A DNA stretch of 49,328 bases from Rheinheimera sediminis (GCF_004005375.1 NZ_RZUF01000027.1:1-49328), one strand, 5' to 3'; shown: positions 7,609-15,628, counted from the stretch's first letter. The notes: generated by a model not told the origin, from the letters alone. Made by a program: numbers and translations.

Positions 7609-7861
7609 AATTCACTCTCCAGTAATTTCATTTAACAGTGCAGGTTGTTCACTGCACTGTGCTTACTTTAGAAAAATGCCGACGAACTGACAAAGGATAT
7701 AAATCCAACCGATAAGTGAGAAAAACTCACTCATTCAGCGCTAAAGATTGTCATCTACAGCGGATCCGGTGAGTAAATGAGGGGCTTGATCGCAGCAGTC
7801 ACCTGCGTCCTTGTAGGTGACAAAAAGAAAAAGCTAGCATCAGTAAGCTGAGAAAATAAAG

Positions 7862-8746
7862 TTAAAAAGCGCGTTGGAAGCTCTGCAGAATCCAATTTAC
7901 CAGCAATTGAATTTGCGGTTTGTTTGGATCTGTTTCGTGTTGCACCAGATAATATTTGTCACGACTTTCCAGTTCTTCACTGAACAGGCGTTTCAAACTA
8001 CCGCTGGCAAACCAGGAATGGCTGATAGGCCATGGCACTAGTGCTATCCCCAGCCCCTGTTGAGCTGCACGGGCTACACTGAACATACTATCGAGTTGAA
8101 TCACTTGCTTTGGAGTAAAGCTTTCCATTTCCAGTTGTTCCGCCCACTTATGCCAAGACCAGGGCCTGGCCTGATGTACCAGACAAGGCACTTTGGTTAA
8201 GGCTTCAAATCCTAACCCGTCTAGCTGCTGATACAAGGCTGGATTGCACGCAGGAACATAGCTGATGGGAAATAGCTCGTGGGCGATTTTATCGGTAGGT
8301 TTACTGCTGGCCAATAAAATCTGCAGATCGGTATGCTTAGCCGGATCTTGCCGCGATTTAATGGTTTCAACTTTCAGGTTGATGTCCGGATGTTGCTCTG
8401 ACCAACCAACTAAGCGCGGTACAAAGAGTTCACTGGCAAAAAATTCCGGCATTGAAATACTGATTTCAGTTGGATTTTTTTGCTGGCTAAAGGTACGTAA
8501 AGTTTGCTCCAGCTCGCGCATCAATGGCAATAAAGCCTGATAAAAGGCTTTGCCTTGAGCTGTTAACTCCACAGAGCGGGTTTGACGCAAAAACAGGTCC
8601 AGTCCAAGCTCTGATTCCAATTGCTTAATCTGGTGACTGACAGCAGAAGGCGTCAGATACAACTGGCGGGCAGTTTCTTTAAAACTTAAACAGTCGGCGG
8701 CGACACAAAAACAGCGTAGGCCGCGCATCGAACTATGTATGGCCAT
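7862..8746 (-). CDS. LysR-family transcriptional regulator (GcvA-like layout)
   Basis: 294 residues. The N-terminal winged helix-turn-helix spans about residues 7-65, with SFKETARQLYLTPSAVSHQI as the recognition region, followed by the linker helix. The periplasmic-binding-protein-like effector domain covers about 95-290. Overall spacing resembles GcvA/AmpR-type LysR proteins, but no target is obvious: the next gene on the same strand is an unrelated exported protein. Upstream lie a GG-N10-GC sigma-54-like promoter and an NtrC-like dyad (separate entries), so expression may respond to nitrogen status. No clear ribosome binding site precedes the ATG. Confidence 0.9.
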   Translation of the reverse strand: MAIHSSMRGLRCFCVAADCLSFKETARQLYLTPSAVSHQIKQLESELGLDLFLRQTRSVELTAQGKAFYQALLPLMRELEQTLRTFSQQKNPTEISISMPEFFASELFVPRLVGWSEQHPDINLKVETIKSRQDPAKHTDLQILLASSKPTDKIAHELFPISYVPACNPALYQQLDGLGFEALTKVPCLVHQARPWSWHKWAEQLEMESFTPKQVIQLDSMFSVARAAQQGLGIALVPWPISHSWFASGSLKRLFSEELESRDKYYLVQHETDPNKPQIQLLVNWILQSFQRAF

Positions 8747-8782
8747 AAGAATTCACAATTGTTACCAAAGACTCTGAACTTA

Positions 8783-8798
8783 AGCAAAAATGGAACCA
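8783..8798 (-). promoter_or_regulatory. Possible sigma-54 promoter of the LysR gene
   Basis: On the minus strand the sequence is TGGTTCCATTTTTGCT. It has the invariant GG and GC separated by exactly 10 nt and matches 9 of the 12 defined positions of the consensus TGGCACG-N4-TTGCW. The predicted transcription start near 8772 would give a leader of about 25 nt before the start codon at 8746. Motifs of this quality also occur by chance, but the NtrC-like dyad at the right distance upstream raises the odds. Confidence 0.45.
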
Positions 8799-8866
8799 TA
8801 AGTTCATTGTGTTGATTATAAAGGGTTTTTTAATTAATCAGTGCATGAGTTGAACTGGCTCGGGTC

Positions 8867-8893
8867 ATTGGTGCACCGTTTTGGTGCGCCAAT
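8867..8893. promoter_or_regulatory. NtrC-like enhancer dyad
   Basis: A dyad with 11-bp arms and one mismatch contains TGCACCGTTTTGGTGC, close to the NtrC consensus TGCACC-N5-GGTGCA. Its centre lies about 108 bp upstream of the predicted sigma-54 start point of the LysR gene, a typical enhancer distance. It also lies about 38 bp past the stop codon of the MtnB-like gene, so it could be just a transcription-stop hairpin; no T-run follows on either strand. Confidence 0.45.
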
Positions 8894-8930
8894 GCCTGCC
8901 AACATGCCAGCCACAAGTATAATAGCTGTT

Positions 8931-9557
8931 TTATGAATTAAAATGACAGCTTGCTTTAATTCGCTCTAATTCGCAGGCGATCAGAAATTGCCAGGCTTCT
9001 AAATGACGTTTAGCGCTGTCAACACTATAGCCCCAGACATATAAACCGTGACCACGAATTAAAAAAGCATAGGGTAAGGCTTCACGGTGAAAACGCTGCT
9101 TTAAATCTTGCAGTATAAGTTCTGTCGCTTGTGGTTCCAGAATCACCAGAGGGCAACAACTACGCTGTGCGGGATCTATTGCTACCTGGTGTTGCATTTC
9201 ATAACCGACAAAAAGATGTTGGTCTGCTTTGATCAACCGCGAAAACACCGTAGCCTGCAGCTCCTGAGTTTGTAGTATCACTTTATTTTCAGGATTGAGC
9301 TGGTACAAAAACTGGTGCACAGCAGTGACTGTGTCGGGTTGATGCGGGTTTGCCAAGTCGAAGCAGACCAGATCTGCCGGGCTTAACTCGTTTTTATCTT
9401 TACTGGTGTCGGTAAAAAGCGCGCTATGCTCTGAGGTACGGATAGAAAATAGTCCGCTGCCTATAGGCGACCACTGACGCTGAGCTATCCAGCGGCCTAA
9501 GGTGCAGAGCTGGATTGCATAAGGATTTAACTGATGTGCCTGGATAGATTTATTCAT
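8931..9557 (-). CDS. MtnB-like class II aldolase-fold protein lacking two zinc histidines
   Basis: 208 residues from the preferred ATG at 9557. The fold and C-terminal region match methylthioribulose-1-phosphate dehydratase (MtnB, methionine salvage): FVGYEMQ supplies a candidate catalytic Glu (E120), and FLIRGHGLYVWG supplies the third zinc His (H170) before the RHLEAWQFLIACEL helix. The usual His-Thr-His zinc pair is instead Q96-T-Q98 (VILQTQELQATVFS), and the T/S-G-N and SGKDK substrate motifs read IGSGLFS and TSKDKN. Normal zinc-dependent activity is therefore doubtful. An ATG 24 nt further upstream is less likely, because it would put a MetJ box inside the coding region. Divergent from the methionine aminotransferase-like gene. 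Confidence 0.75.
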   Translation of the reverse strand: MNKSIQAHQLNPYAIQLCTLGRWIAQRQWSPIGSGLFSIRTSEHSALFTDTSKDKNELSPADLVCFDLANPHQPDTVTAVHQFLYQLNPENKVILQTQELQATVFSRLIKADQHLFVGYEMQHQVAIDPAQRSCCPLVILEPQATELILQDLKQRFHREALPYAFLIRGHGLYVWGYSVDSAKRHLEAWQFLIACELERIKASCHFNS

Positions 9558-9567
9558 CTTGATGTTT

Positions 9568-9575
9568 AGACGTCT
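9568..9575. promoter_or_regulatory. MetJ operator (met box)
   Basis: The sequence AGACGTCT is identical to the 8-bp MetJ box consensus. It lies 11 bp before the MtnB-like start codon and 89 bp before the aminotransferase start. The next two 8-bp steps toward the aminotransferase gene match the consensus at about 4 and 5 positions, so a weak tandem array is possible. The flanking genes belong to methionine-related families, which supports the call. MetJ itself is not in the window. Confidence 0.55.
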
Positions 9576-9663
9576 ACACATGAAACTGTCTGGATGATAG
9601 CATTCGAACGATGTTCAGGCCAGTCAGTTCTTTAGTGTTTTTGCGCTGTAGTGAGATTAACTT

Positions 9664-10821
9664 ATGAAGTTACAAAGTAAGTTGCCTACTTTAGGCAACA
9701 GTATTTTTAGCCAGATGTCGCTCTTAGCTGCGGAGCATCGGGCTATTAATTTATCTCAGGGGTTTCCGGATTTCCCATCTAATCCGCAACTAATTGAGTT
9801 TTTGGCTGAATCAGCCCGCGACGGATTAAATCAGTATGCACCTATGCCAGGCGTATTGGTGCTGCGGCAACAAATTTCGATTTTGGTACAGCGCTGTTAT
9901 CAAAGAGTGCTTTGTCCTGAGCAGCAAATTACAGTGACCAGTGGGGCTACTGAGGCATTGTTTGTAGCTATTCAGGCTTTAGTCCGGCCCGGTGATGAAG
10001 TGATAGTGTTTGATCCTGCCTATGACAGCTATCAGCCAGCGGTGGAACTGGCTGGTGGTTTTACTGTGCATGTGCCGCTGCAGCCACCTTTATATCAGGT
10101 CGACTGGGTTCAACTGGAAAAACAAATAAGTAAAAAAACGCGGCTTATTATTGTCAACAGCCCCCATAATCCGACGGGTGCCGTGTTTAGCCACCAGGAT
10201 TGGTTGTCGCTGCAGACGTTAGTGTTGAAGCACCGTTTGTATTGCATTAGCGATGAAGTCTATGAGCATTTAGTTTTTGATGGCGAGGCTCAGCTCAGCG
10301 CTAACCAATACCCTGATTTGGCAGAGCGTACTGTGGTCGTGTCGTCTTTTGGAAAAACTCTGCATGTCACTGGCTGGAAGTTAGGTTATGCCGTAGCTTC
10401 AGTTGAGCTGACGAGCGAATTTCGGAAAATTCATCAGTATGTTACTTTTTCAAGCTTTACTCCGGCGCAATATGCTATTGCGCGGTTGCTTTGTGAACAG
10501 CCGGACGACGTGACTGGACTTGCTGCTTTTTATCAACAAAAACGCGATCAATTTCGTCAGGCCTTAGCGGCTTCAGCCTGGTCCTTATTACCCTGCAGGG
10601 GCAGCTATTTTCAGTTGGCAGACTATAGTGCATTCAGTGATTTGGATGACGTGGCTTTTTGTCATTGGTTAACCCGAGAGCATAAAGTTGCTGCTATCCC
10701 ACTGTCAGTGTTTTACCGCCAGTCACCCAGTCAGCGTATAATTCGTTTTTGTTTTGCCAAGGAGCCTCAGACATTGGCTATGGCAACGGAGATTTTATGT
10801 CGGTTATCCGTGTTGCGTTAA
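9664..10821 (+). CDS. ybdL: PLP-dependent methionine aminotransferase (YbdL-like)
   Basis: A 385-residue fold-type I aminotransferase, very close to E. coli YbdL over its length, including LSQGFPDF (residues 30-37), GATEALF, NSPHNPTGAVF (165-175), SDEVYEHL and SSFGKTLHVTGWK, where K231 forms the internal aldimine. YbdL prefers methionine and acts on 2-oxo acids; in salvage it interconverts 4-methylthio-2-oxobutanoate and methionine. The next gene overlaps its last 25 nt and encodes an omega-amidase-like protein, the usual partner that removes the 2-oxoglutaramate or 2-oxosuccinamate made when Gln or Asn is the amino donor. A MetJ box lies upstream. The start is an ATG with a weak ribosome binding site. 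Confidence 0.93.
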   Translation: MKLQSKLPTLGNSIFSQMSLLAAEHRAINLSQGFPDFPSNPQLIEFLAESARDGLNQYAPMPGVLVLRQQISILVQRCYQRVLCPEQQITVTSGATEALFVAIQALVRPGDEVIVFDPAYDSYQPAVELAGGFTVHVPLQPPLYQVDWVQLEKQISKKTRLIIVNSPHNPTGAVFSHQDWLSLQTLVLKHRLYCISDEVYEHLVFDGEAQLSANQYPDLAERTVVVSSFGKTLHVTGWKLGYAVASVELTSEFRKIHQYVTFSSFTPAQYAIARLLCEQPDDVTGLAAFYQQKRDQFRQALAASAWSLLPCRGSYFQLADYSAFSDLDDVAFCHWLTREHKVAAIPLSVFYRQSPSQRIIRFCFAKEPQTLAMATEILCRLSVLR

Positions 10822-11579
10822 TTCAATCTGACCTTGTTTGGCAGGATAGTACTGCTAACCAGCAGTATTTAGAACAGCAGATCCAACACCATAAAACAGC
10901 CCAGTTGTTTGTGTTGCCTGAAATGTTTAATTCTGGTTTTAGCATGAATTCGACGCTTATTGCTGAAACTATGGAAGGCCTTACAGTACAATGGATGCTT
11001 CGGCAGGCAAAGCTTGCAAATGCTGCGCTTTGTGGCTCTGTGGCTATAGCTGAAGAGGGCCGGATTTTTAACAGACTATTGTTTGTGACACCGGATGGCC
11101 AGGTGCAGTTTTACGACAAACGCCACTTGTTTCGGATGGGCGGCGAGATGCAGCATTATCAGGCTGGATCAGAGCGAGTGGTTGTTTCTTATCTTGGGTT
11201 CAGGTTTTGCCTGCAAATTTGTTACGACTTACGTTTTCCGGTTTTTGCCCGCAATCAGCAGGACTATGACGTGCTGATTTATGTCGCGAACTGGCCAGAG
11301 CCACGACGTCAGGTTTGGCGTACTTTATTACAGGCTCGTGCTATCGAAAATCAAGCTTATGTAGTGGGCTGCAACCGTATTGGTGTGGATGGCAACGCGT
11401 TGAATTACAGTGGCGACAGCATGGTAGTGAATTATTTAGGTCAAATTCAGGCTGAACTGGCCCCGGGGCAGAGCGGAGTTATCTCAGCTGAGCTGAATCT
11501 GGATGATTTACAACAATTTAAACAAAAGTTTCCTGCTTATCTGGATGCAGACTCTTTTGTGTTAACGCCTTCATTCTAA
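10797..11579 (+). CDS. yafV: Omega-amidase / 2-oxoglutaramate amidase of the nitrilase family (YafV-like)
   Basis: A 260-residue carbon-nitrogen hydrolase, close to E. coli YafV (256 aa). The catalytic triad is E42 (VLPEMFNSGF), K108 (FYDKRHLFRM) and C142 (QICYDLRFPVF). It hydrolyses the omega-amide of 2-oxoglutaramate or 2-oxosuccinamate to the dicarboxylic acid and ammonia, which pulls glutamine or asparagine transamination forward. The ATG at 10797 gives an N-terminus (MSVIRVALIQSDLVW) matching YafV; a start 48 nt upstream would lie deep inside the aminotransferase gene. The 25-nt overlap with ybdL implies translational coupling and one operon. Confidence 0.93.
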   Translation: MSVIRVALIQSDLVWQDSTANQQYLEQQIQHHKTAQLFVLPEMFNSGFSMNSTLIAETMEGLTVQWMLRQAKLANAALCGSVAIAEEGRIFNRLLFVTPDGQVQFYDKRHLFRMGGEMQHYQAGSERVVVSYLGFRFCLQICYDLRFPVFARNQQDYDVLIYVANWPEPRRQVWRTLLQARAIENQAYVVGCNRIGVDGNALNYSGDSMVVNYLGQIQAELAPGQSGVISAELNLDDLQQFKQKFPAYLDADSFVLTPSF

Positions 11580-11588
11580 GGAGAAATC

Positions 11589-12770
11589 ATGTATCAGCGG
11601 CAAGTGACGGTGCTGGTCTATTTGAGTTTTATGCTGCTAGGTTTGCTCAGTATTTTATGGGGTATCTTGTTACCTGATATGATGAAGCAACTGCAGATGT
11701 CGCCAGCTGCCAGCGGCTTGTTTTTTGCCTGCTTGTCTATGGGGTCCATTACGGGGGCCTTTTTAGGTGGCAAATATGTGCAGAAGTTTGAGTTTGTGCC
11801 CTTGTTTGCGGTGTTATTACTGATACTGGTGGTGCTGATTATTGGTGCATCGCTGGTGCAATACTGGCCTTTGCTGCTGTTTTTTGTCTTTACTTTAGGT
11901 TTAACCTGCTCAGGTTTATTCACCATAGGCCACACCCTGATTGCCCGGCTTTATGTTGAAAAACGCGCCCGTATGATGGGTTTTATGGATTTTATGTTTA
12001 GCTTGGGTACTTTAGCTGCACCTTTGTACGTTGTAGTGTTGTATTGGGGTATTGAAGACTGGCGCTGGCCATTACGCATTTTGGCGGTGTTTTTAGCAGG
12101 AACAGCGCTATTCGCCTGGTATTTAGGGCGAACCCATCAAAGCCCGGCTCATATGGCTCATGCAAAAAGCAGCTTATCTTACCGTCAAGTAATGAAAAAA
12201 CCGGTATTTTTTGCTTTAGCTTTGATGATGTTTGGTTATGGTGCCGTTGAATGGGGTCATGGTAACTGGTTTGTCACCTACGCCAGTCAAGGTTTAGCCT
12301 TAAGCACTGAACAGTCGCGTCTTATCTTCGCGTTTTTCACTGGCGGTATGGTATTAAGCCGGTTAAGTTTTTCGTTGTTTTTACGCTGGTTTACCAGCGC
12401 GCAGCTATTAATGATCCTGGTGATTTGTGCTTTTTGTGGCGCGGTATTAGTGAAAATCACAGCTGTGCCTGCATTACTGCAACTGGGGAACTTTGCTCTG
12501 GGTTTAGGCCTGGGCGCAATTTTTCCGCTGATGCTGACCGCAGCTATGGATTTGGACAGTGATAATGGTCCAGTATTGTCTGGGCTTGCTAATATTGGTG
12601 GTTCTATAGGTTATCAGGCTGCAGCTTTGGGCACAGGGTTGGCGGCGCAACAAGTAGGTATTGCCACTGCGTATTGGTTAATCCCAATACTGGCCGTTTG
12701 GTTGTTAGGAACTGTCAGTTATTTCAGCTATTTGTTGCATAAAAAACACTCAAAACCAATGCGGATTTAA
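11589..12770 (+). CDS. Major facilitator superfamily transporter
   Basis: 393 residues with 12 predicted membrane helices and a short cytoplasmic loop between helices 6 and 7. The N-terminal half has the loop after helix 2 as GGKYVQKFE, a degenerate MFS motif A, and RARMMGFMDFMFSLG in helices 4-5. The layout resembles the TsgA/FucP-like groups, but no substrate can be assigned. Nine nucleotides after yafV, with AAGGAG before the ATG, so probably the third gene of the methionine-related operon. A methylthio-compound or amino-acid exporter or importer would fit the context, but that is guesswork. Confidence 0.88.
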   Translation: MYQRQVTVLVYLSFMLLGLLSILWGILLPDMMKQLQMSPAASGLFFACLSMGSITGAFLGGKYVQKFEFVPLFAVLLLILVVLIIGASLVQYWPLLLFFVFTLGLTCSGLFTIGHTLIARLYVEKRARMMGFMDFMFSLGTLAAPLYVVVLYWGIEDWRWPLRILAVFLAGTALFAWYLGRTHQSPAHMAHAKSSLSYRQVMKKPVFFALALMMFGYGAVEWGHGNWFVTYASQGLALSTEQSRLIFAFFTGGMVLSRLSFSLFLRWFTSAQLLMILVICAFCGAVLVKITAVPALLQLGNFALGLGLGAIFPLMLTAAMDLDSDNGPVLSGLANIGGSIGYQAAALGTGLAAQQVGIATAYWLIPILAVWLLGTVSYFSYLLHKKHSKPMRI

Positions 12771-12821
12771 CTTTTTTTGTTGCATTTGTTGGTTTTACAG
12801 CCAGCTTGCTCTTGATTCTGG

Positions 12822-12850
12822 ACGGCTTTAGGCGCATAACCTAAGGCCGT
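12822..12850. promoter_or_regulatory. Inverted repeat upstream of cdd
   Basis: ACGGCTTTAGG (12822-12832) pairs with CCTAAGGCCGT (12840-12850) with one wobble position across a 7-nt loop. It ends 22 bp before the cdd start codon, so it sits in the leader of cdd-deoA and could be an operator or an RNA hairpin. No T-run follows, so it is not a good terminator for the MFS gene. Confidence 0.45.
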
Positions 12851-12872
12851 ATGACCTGCAAGAAATCAGAGT

Positions 12873-13295
12873 ATGACTACAAATATCCAATGGGCAGAAT
12901 TAGCCCGCGCTGCGAAGGCAGCATCAGAACAGGCTTATGCCCCTTACAGTAAATTCCCGGTCGGTGTTGCAGTTCAGGCCAAAAGTGGCAAAATCTATTC
13001 AGGCTGTAATGTTGAGAACGCTTCTTATGGCGGCACCATTTGCGCTGAACGTAATGCGATAGCAGCTGCTGTTGTCGCGGGAGAGCGCGAGTTTGTGGGC
13101 CTTATGGTGTACACCCCGCAAGAACAACTCACCCCACCTTGTGGAATTTGTCGACAGGTGATCGCTGAGTTTTTTACACCGGACAGTCCGGTACGCAGCT
13201 GTAATCATTTAGAACAGCAACAGGAATGGACGCTGGAGCAGTTATTGCCCAGCGCTTTTACGCCGTTGTTTCTGGCCAATAGCAAAAAATTCTGA
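12873..13295 (+). CDS. cdd: Cytidine deaminase, small tetrameric type
   Basis: 140 residues, the length of the homotetrameric Bacillus/human-type enzyme and much shorter than E. coli Cdd (294). It hydrolyses cytidine and deoxycytidine to uridine and deoxyuridine. Zinc and catalytic residues are C57 and E59 in GGTICAERNAIAAAV and C90, C93 in TPPCGICRQV; the pocket NVENASYGG is intact. deoA follows 14 nt downstream, so the pair forms a pyrimidine nucleoside salvage operon. The two products act in sequence on deoxycytidine, giving uracil and deoxyribose-1-phosphate if deoA accepts deoxyuridine. Confidence 0.96.
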   Translation: MTTNIQWAELARAAKAASEQAYAPYSKFPVGVAVQAKSGKIYSGCNVENASYGGTICAERNAIAAAVVAGEREFVGLMVYTPQEQLTPPCGICRQVIAEFFTPDSPVRSCNHLEQQQEWTLEQLLPSAFTPLFLANSKKF

Positions 13296-13309
13296 GTTTG
13301 GAGTACATC

Positions 13310-14626
13310 ATGTTATTACCTCAGGAAATCATTAAACAAAAACGTAATGGCGGTGCTTTAACAGAAGCCGCTATCGCACAATTTGTCCGTGGTTTAACGG
13401 ATCAAAGTTTCAGTGAAGGCCAGACCGCAGCTCTTGCTATGGCTATTTATCTGAATGGTATGAGCACTGCCGAGACTGTGGCACTTACCCGTGCTATGCA
13501 GCACTCAGGTGCTGTAATGAATTGGACTGATATGCTCGATGGCCCGGTGGTAGATAAGCACAGTACGGGTGGAGTAGGGGATAAAGTCAGTTTAATGTTA
13601 GCACCTATGATTGCTGCCTGTGGTGCTTATGTGCCTATGATTGCAGGTCGTGGCTTAGGCCATACAGGTGGTACTATAGACAAGCTGGAAGCCATTCCGG
13701 GTTATCAGTGTCAGCAGCCTTTGGATAGAATTCAGCAGCTGGTGAAACAACAAGGTTGTGTCATTGTCTCACAAAGTGGCGAGTTGGCTCCAGCCGACAG
13801 GCGTTTGTATTTAATCCGTGATGTCACTGCTACTGTTGAATCTATCCCGCTTATTACTGCTTCTATTTTGTCGAAAAAGCTGGCCGCTGGTCTGCAGGCC
13901 CTAACGATGGATGTGAAGATTGGCTCTGGTGCCATTATGAAAAATGTCGCAGACGCTTCAGCTTTGGCCAAGAGTATTGTCAATACGGCCAAAGGAGCTG
14001 GTGTACCAACTCAGGCGTTGTTAACAGATATGAACCAGACTTTAGGTGCAACAGCAGGCAACGCGCTGGAAATACTGGAGACTCTGGATTATTTGACCGG
14101 TAAATACCGTGAATCTCGTTTGCATCAGGTCACCTTGGAGTTAGGCGCCAGTATGTTGCAACTGGGCGGCTTGTTTAAGGATAAAGCTACTGCTGTTGCT
14201 GCTTTAGAGCAGAGCTTAACATCAGGTAAGGCCGCTGAGATTTTCAGTAAGATGGTAGCAGCTCAGGGCGGACCAGCAGATTTCTTGGAGAAACCTGAGC
14301 TCTATTTGGCTAAAGCTAAAGTAGTGCTGGATATCACAGCGCCAGTGGCTGGCTATTTGAATAAAGCCGATACCACTGCTATTGGTATGGCTGTGGTGCG
14401 TTTAGGTGGTGGTCGTGCTCATCCTGATCAGGTGATTAATATGGCTGTGGGTTTCAGTGATGTAATGGCTTTAGGGGCTAAAGTAGCAACTGGTGATCTA
14501 TTGGCTCGGGTGCATGCTGAAACAATAGAAGCCGCTGAACATGCCAAAACAGAATATCTGGCCGCTTTGAGTATTGAGCCTTTAGCAGCAGCTATTGATC
14601 CTATTATTCACTTAGTTATTGATTAA
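13310..14626 (+). CDS. deoA: Thymidine phosphorylase
   Basis: 438 residues, near E. coli DeoA (440). It phosphorolyses thymidine or deoxyuridine to base and 2-deoxyribose-1-phosphate. Family motifs include VDKHSTGGVGDKVSLMLAPM (phosphate site), GRGLGHTGGTIDKLE and the LITASILSKKLAAGL-MDVKIGSGA segment. The ATG at 13310 has TTGGAG 8 nt upstream and aligns with the E. coli start; a TTG four codons earlier is less likely. It is the second gene of the cdd-deoA pair. The other deo genes (deoB, deoC, deoD) are not nearby. Confidence 0.96.
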   Translation: MLLPQEIIKQKRNGGALTEAAIAQFVRGLTDQSFSEGQTAALAMAIYLNGMSTAETVALTRAMQHSGAVMNWTDMLDGPVVDKHSTGGVGDKVSLMLAPMIAACGAYVPMIAGRGLGHTGGTIDKLEAIPGYQCQQPLDRIQQLVKQQGCVIVSQSGELAPADRRLYLIRDVTATVESIPLITASILSKKLAAGLQALTMDVKIGSGAIMKNVADASALAKSIVNTAKGAGVPTQALLTDMNQTLGATAGNALEILETLDYLTGKYRESRLHQVTLELGASMLQLGGLFKDKATAVAALEQSLTSGKAAEIFSKMVAAQGGPADFLEKPELYLAKAKVVLDITAPVAGYLNKADTTAIGMAVVRLGGGRAHPDQVINMAVGFSDVMALGAKVATGDLLARVHAETIEAAEHAKTEYLAALSIEPLAAAIDPIIHLVID

Positions 14627-14643
14627 TAGACTGAGACTATCAA

Positions 14644-14666
14644 ATGAGAGGCCAGGTGCCTCTCAT
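14644..14666 (+). terminator. Hairpin after deoA, without a T-tract
   Basis: Perfect 9-bp arms ATGAGAGGC and GCCTCTCAT enclose the loop CAGGT, 17 nt after the deoA stop. No T-run follows, so it may be a Rho-dependent stop, an mRNA 3' stabiliser or a regulatory hairpin for the next gene. Confidence 0.45.
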
Positions 14667-14739
14667 GTGCTTGCGACAAAGCCCCTTGTTGCTGATACTT
14701 GCATTTGCTACTGTATTTCCTTCTTTGCATGGAGGCGGG

Positions 14740-15621
14740 ATGAAGAAGTTAAGTGTTTGTTTTGGTGTGCTGTTATGGGCATTCACTGTTTCGGCTCAAC
14801 CTATAATGCTGTGGTACACCAGCCACTGGCCACCTTATCGTATCAGTGAGGGCGCTTATGCAGGCCAGGGATCATTTGACCTGATGTTGAATCAGCTGAT
14901 GAGTGCTTTACCTCAGTATATCCATCAGATCCATCAACTCCATAATGCCCGAATTGCAAAAGTCTCAGCCTCGACTGACGAAGACCATTGCACCTTTGGT
15001 CTTCGTTATACTGCAGAACGTGATAAAAGAACTTATTTTTCTCAGCCTGCGGGATTGGTACCTAATTTGGCTATCAATAGTCTGCAGCAGCACAGCAAAT
15101 TCAGTACATTGGCTCCAGATCAGGCTATCCAGATGAACAAGCTGGTGAAGGACCCTGATTTATTAGGGTTGATTGAAAACGACAGGGCCTATCCTGCTGT
15201 TATTGCAGCGCAGATTAACAAAAAAGACAGTAATCTGGGAGGGAGTTCAATGAGCACACTGAATCCAGTCCAGTTACTGCTTGCTAAAAGAGTCGATTAT
15301 GTAGTGGATTACCCAAACCGTCTGCGGTATTTCAGTATTGCTGCTGGTCAGAAGGTGGAGCTTGCATTTAGACCCATAGCCGAAATACCCGCTTTTTCTT
15401 ATACCTACGTCAGTTGTTCGAAAACAGAGACCGGCAAACGCTGGATCTCCGATATTGACAAGGCATTGACCAAATTAAAGCAGGAGCCTGACTATAAAAG
15501 ATCTATGTATCGTTGGTTTTCTGAGCAGGAACAGCAGTCTCTTGAGCCTCACTATAGAGGGTTTCAGCAGAATAGACAGTTTGTGCCTGAGCAGGCTGAA
15601 ACCCGTTTTAGTGAACTTTAG
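14740..15621 (+). CDS. Exported solute-binding-like protein (SBP family 3 fold, TIGR02285-like)
   Basis: 293 residues from the ATG at 14740, which has an excellent GGAGGCGG ribosome binding site; earlier ATGs lie in the deoA hairpin. A signal peptide spans residues 1-19 (MKKLSVCFGVLLWAFTVSA-QP). The mature part starts with LWYTSHWPPYR and later shows RYTAERDKRTYFSQP and LLLAKRVDYVVDYPNRLRYF, the usual layout of the bacterial extracellular solute-binding family 3 fold. I see no linked permease or histidine-kinase gene, so it may be a stand-alone periplasmic sensor or binding protein. The ligand is unknown. Converges on ndh with only 7 nt between them. Confidence 0.78.
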   Translation: MKKLSVCFGVLLWAFTVSAQPIMLWYTSHWPPYRISEGAYAGQGSFDLMLNQLMSALPQYIHQIHQLHNARIAKVSASTDEDHCTFGLRYTAERDKRTYFSQPAGLVPNLAINSLQQHSKFSTLAPDQAIQMNKLVKDPDLLGLIENDRAYPAVIAAQINKKDSNLGGSSMSTLNPVQLLLAKRVDYVVDYPNRLRYFSIAAGQKVELAFRPIAEIPAFSYTYVSCSKTETGKRWISDIDKALTKLKQEPDYKRSMYRWFSEQEQQSLEPHYRGFQQNRQFVPEQAETRFSEL

Positions 15622-15628
15622 TCTAGAT

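Noticed and set aside
7790-7830. GTCACCT/AGGTGAC hairpin as a terminator for the LysR gene
   Set aside because: On the minus strand the T-run precedes the hairpin instead of following it; on the plus strand A residues follow.
9558-9581. Longer N-terminus for the MtnB-like gene
   Set aside because: It would place the MetJ box within the coding sequence and has no ribosome binding site.
14644-14739. Upstream start for the solute-binding-like gene
   Set aside because: That ATG forms the first bases of the deoA hairpin, while the ATG at 14740 has GGAGGCGG and begins a good signal peptide.
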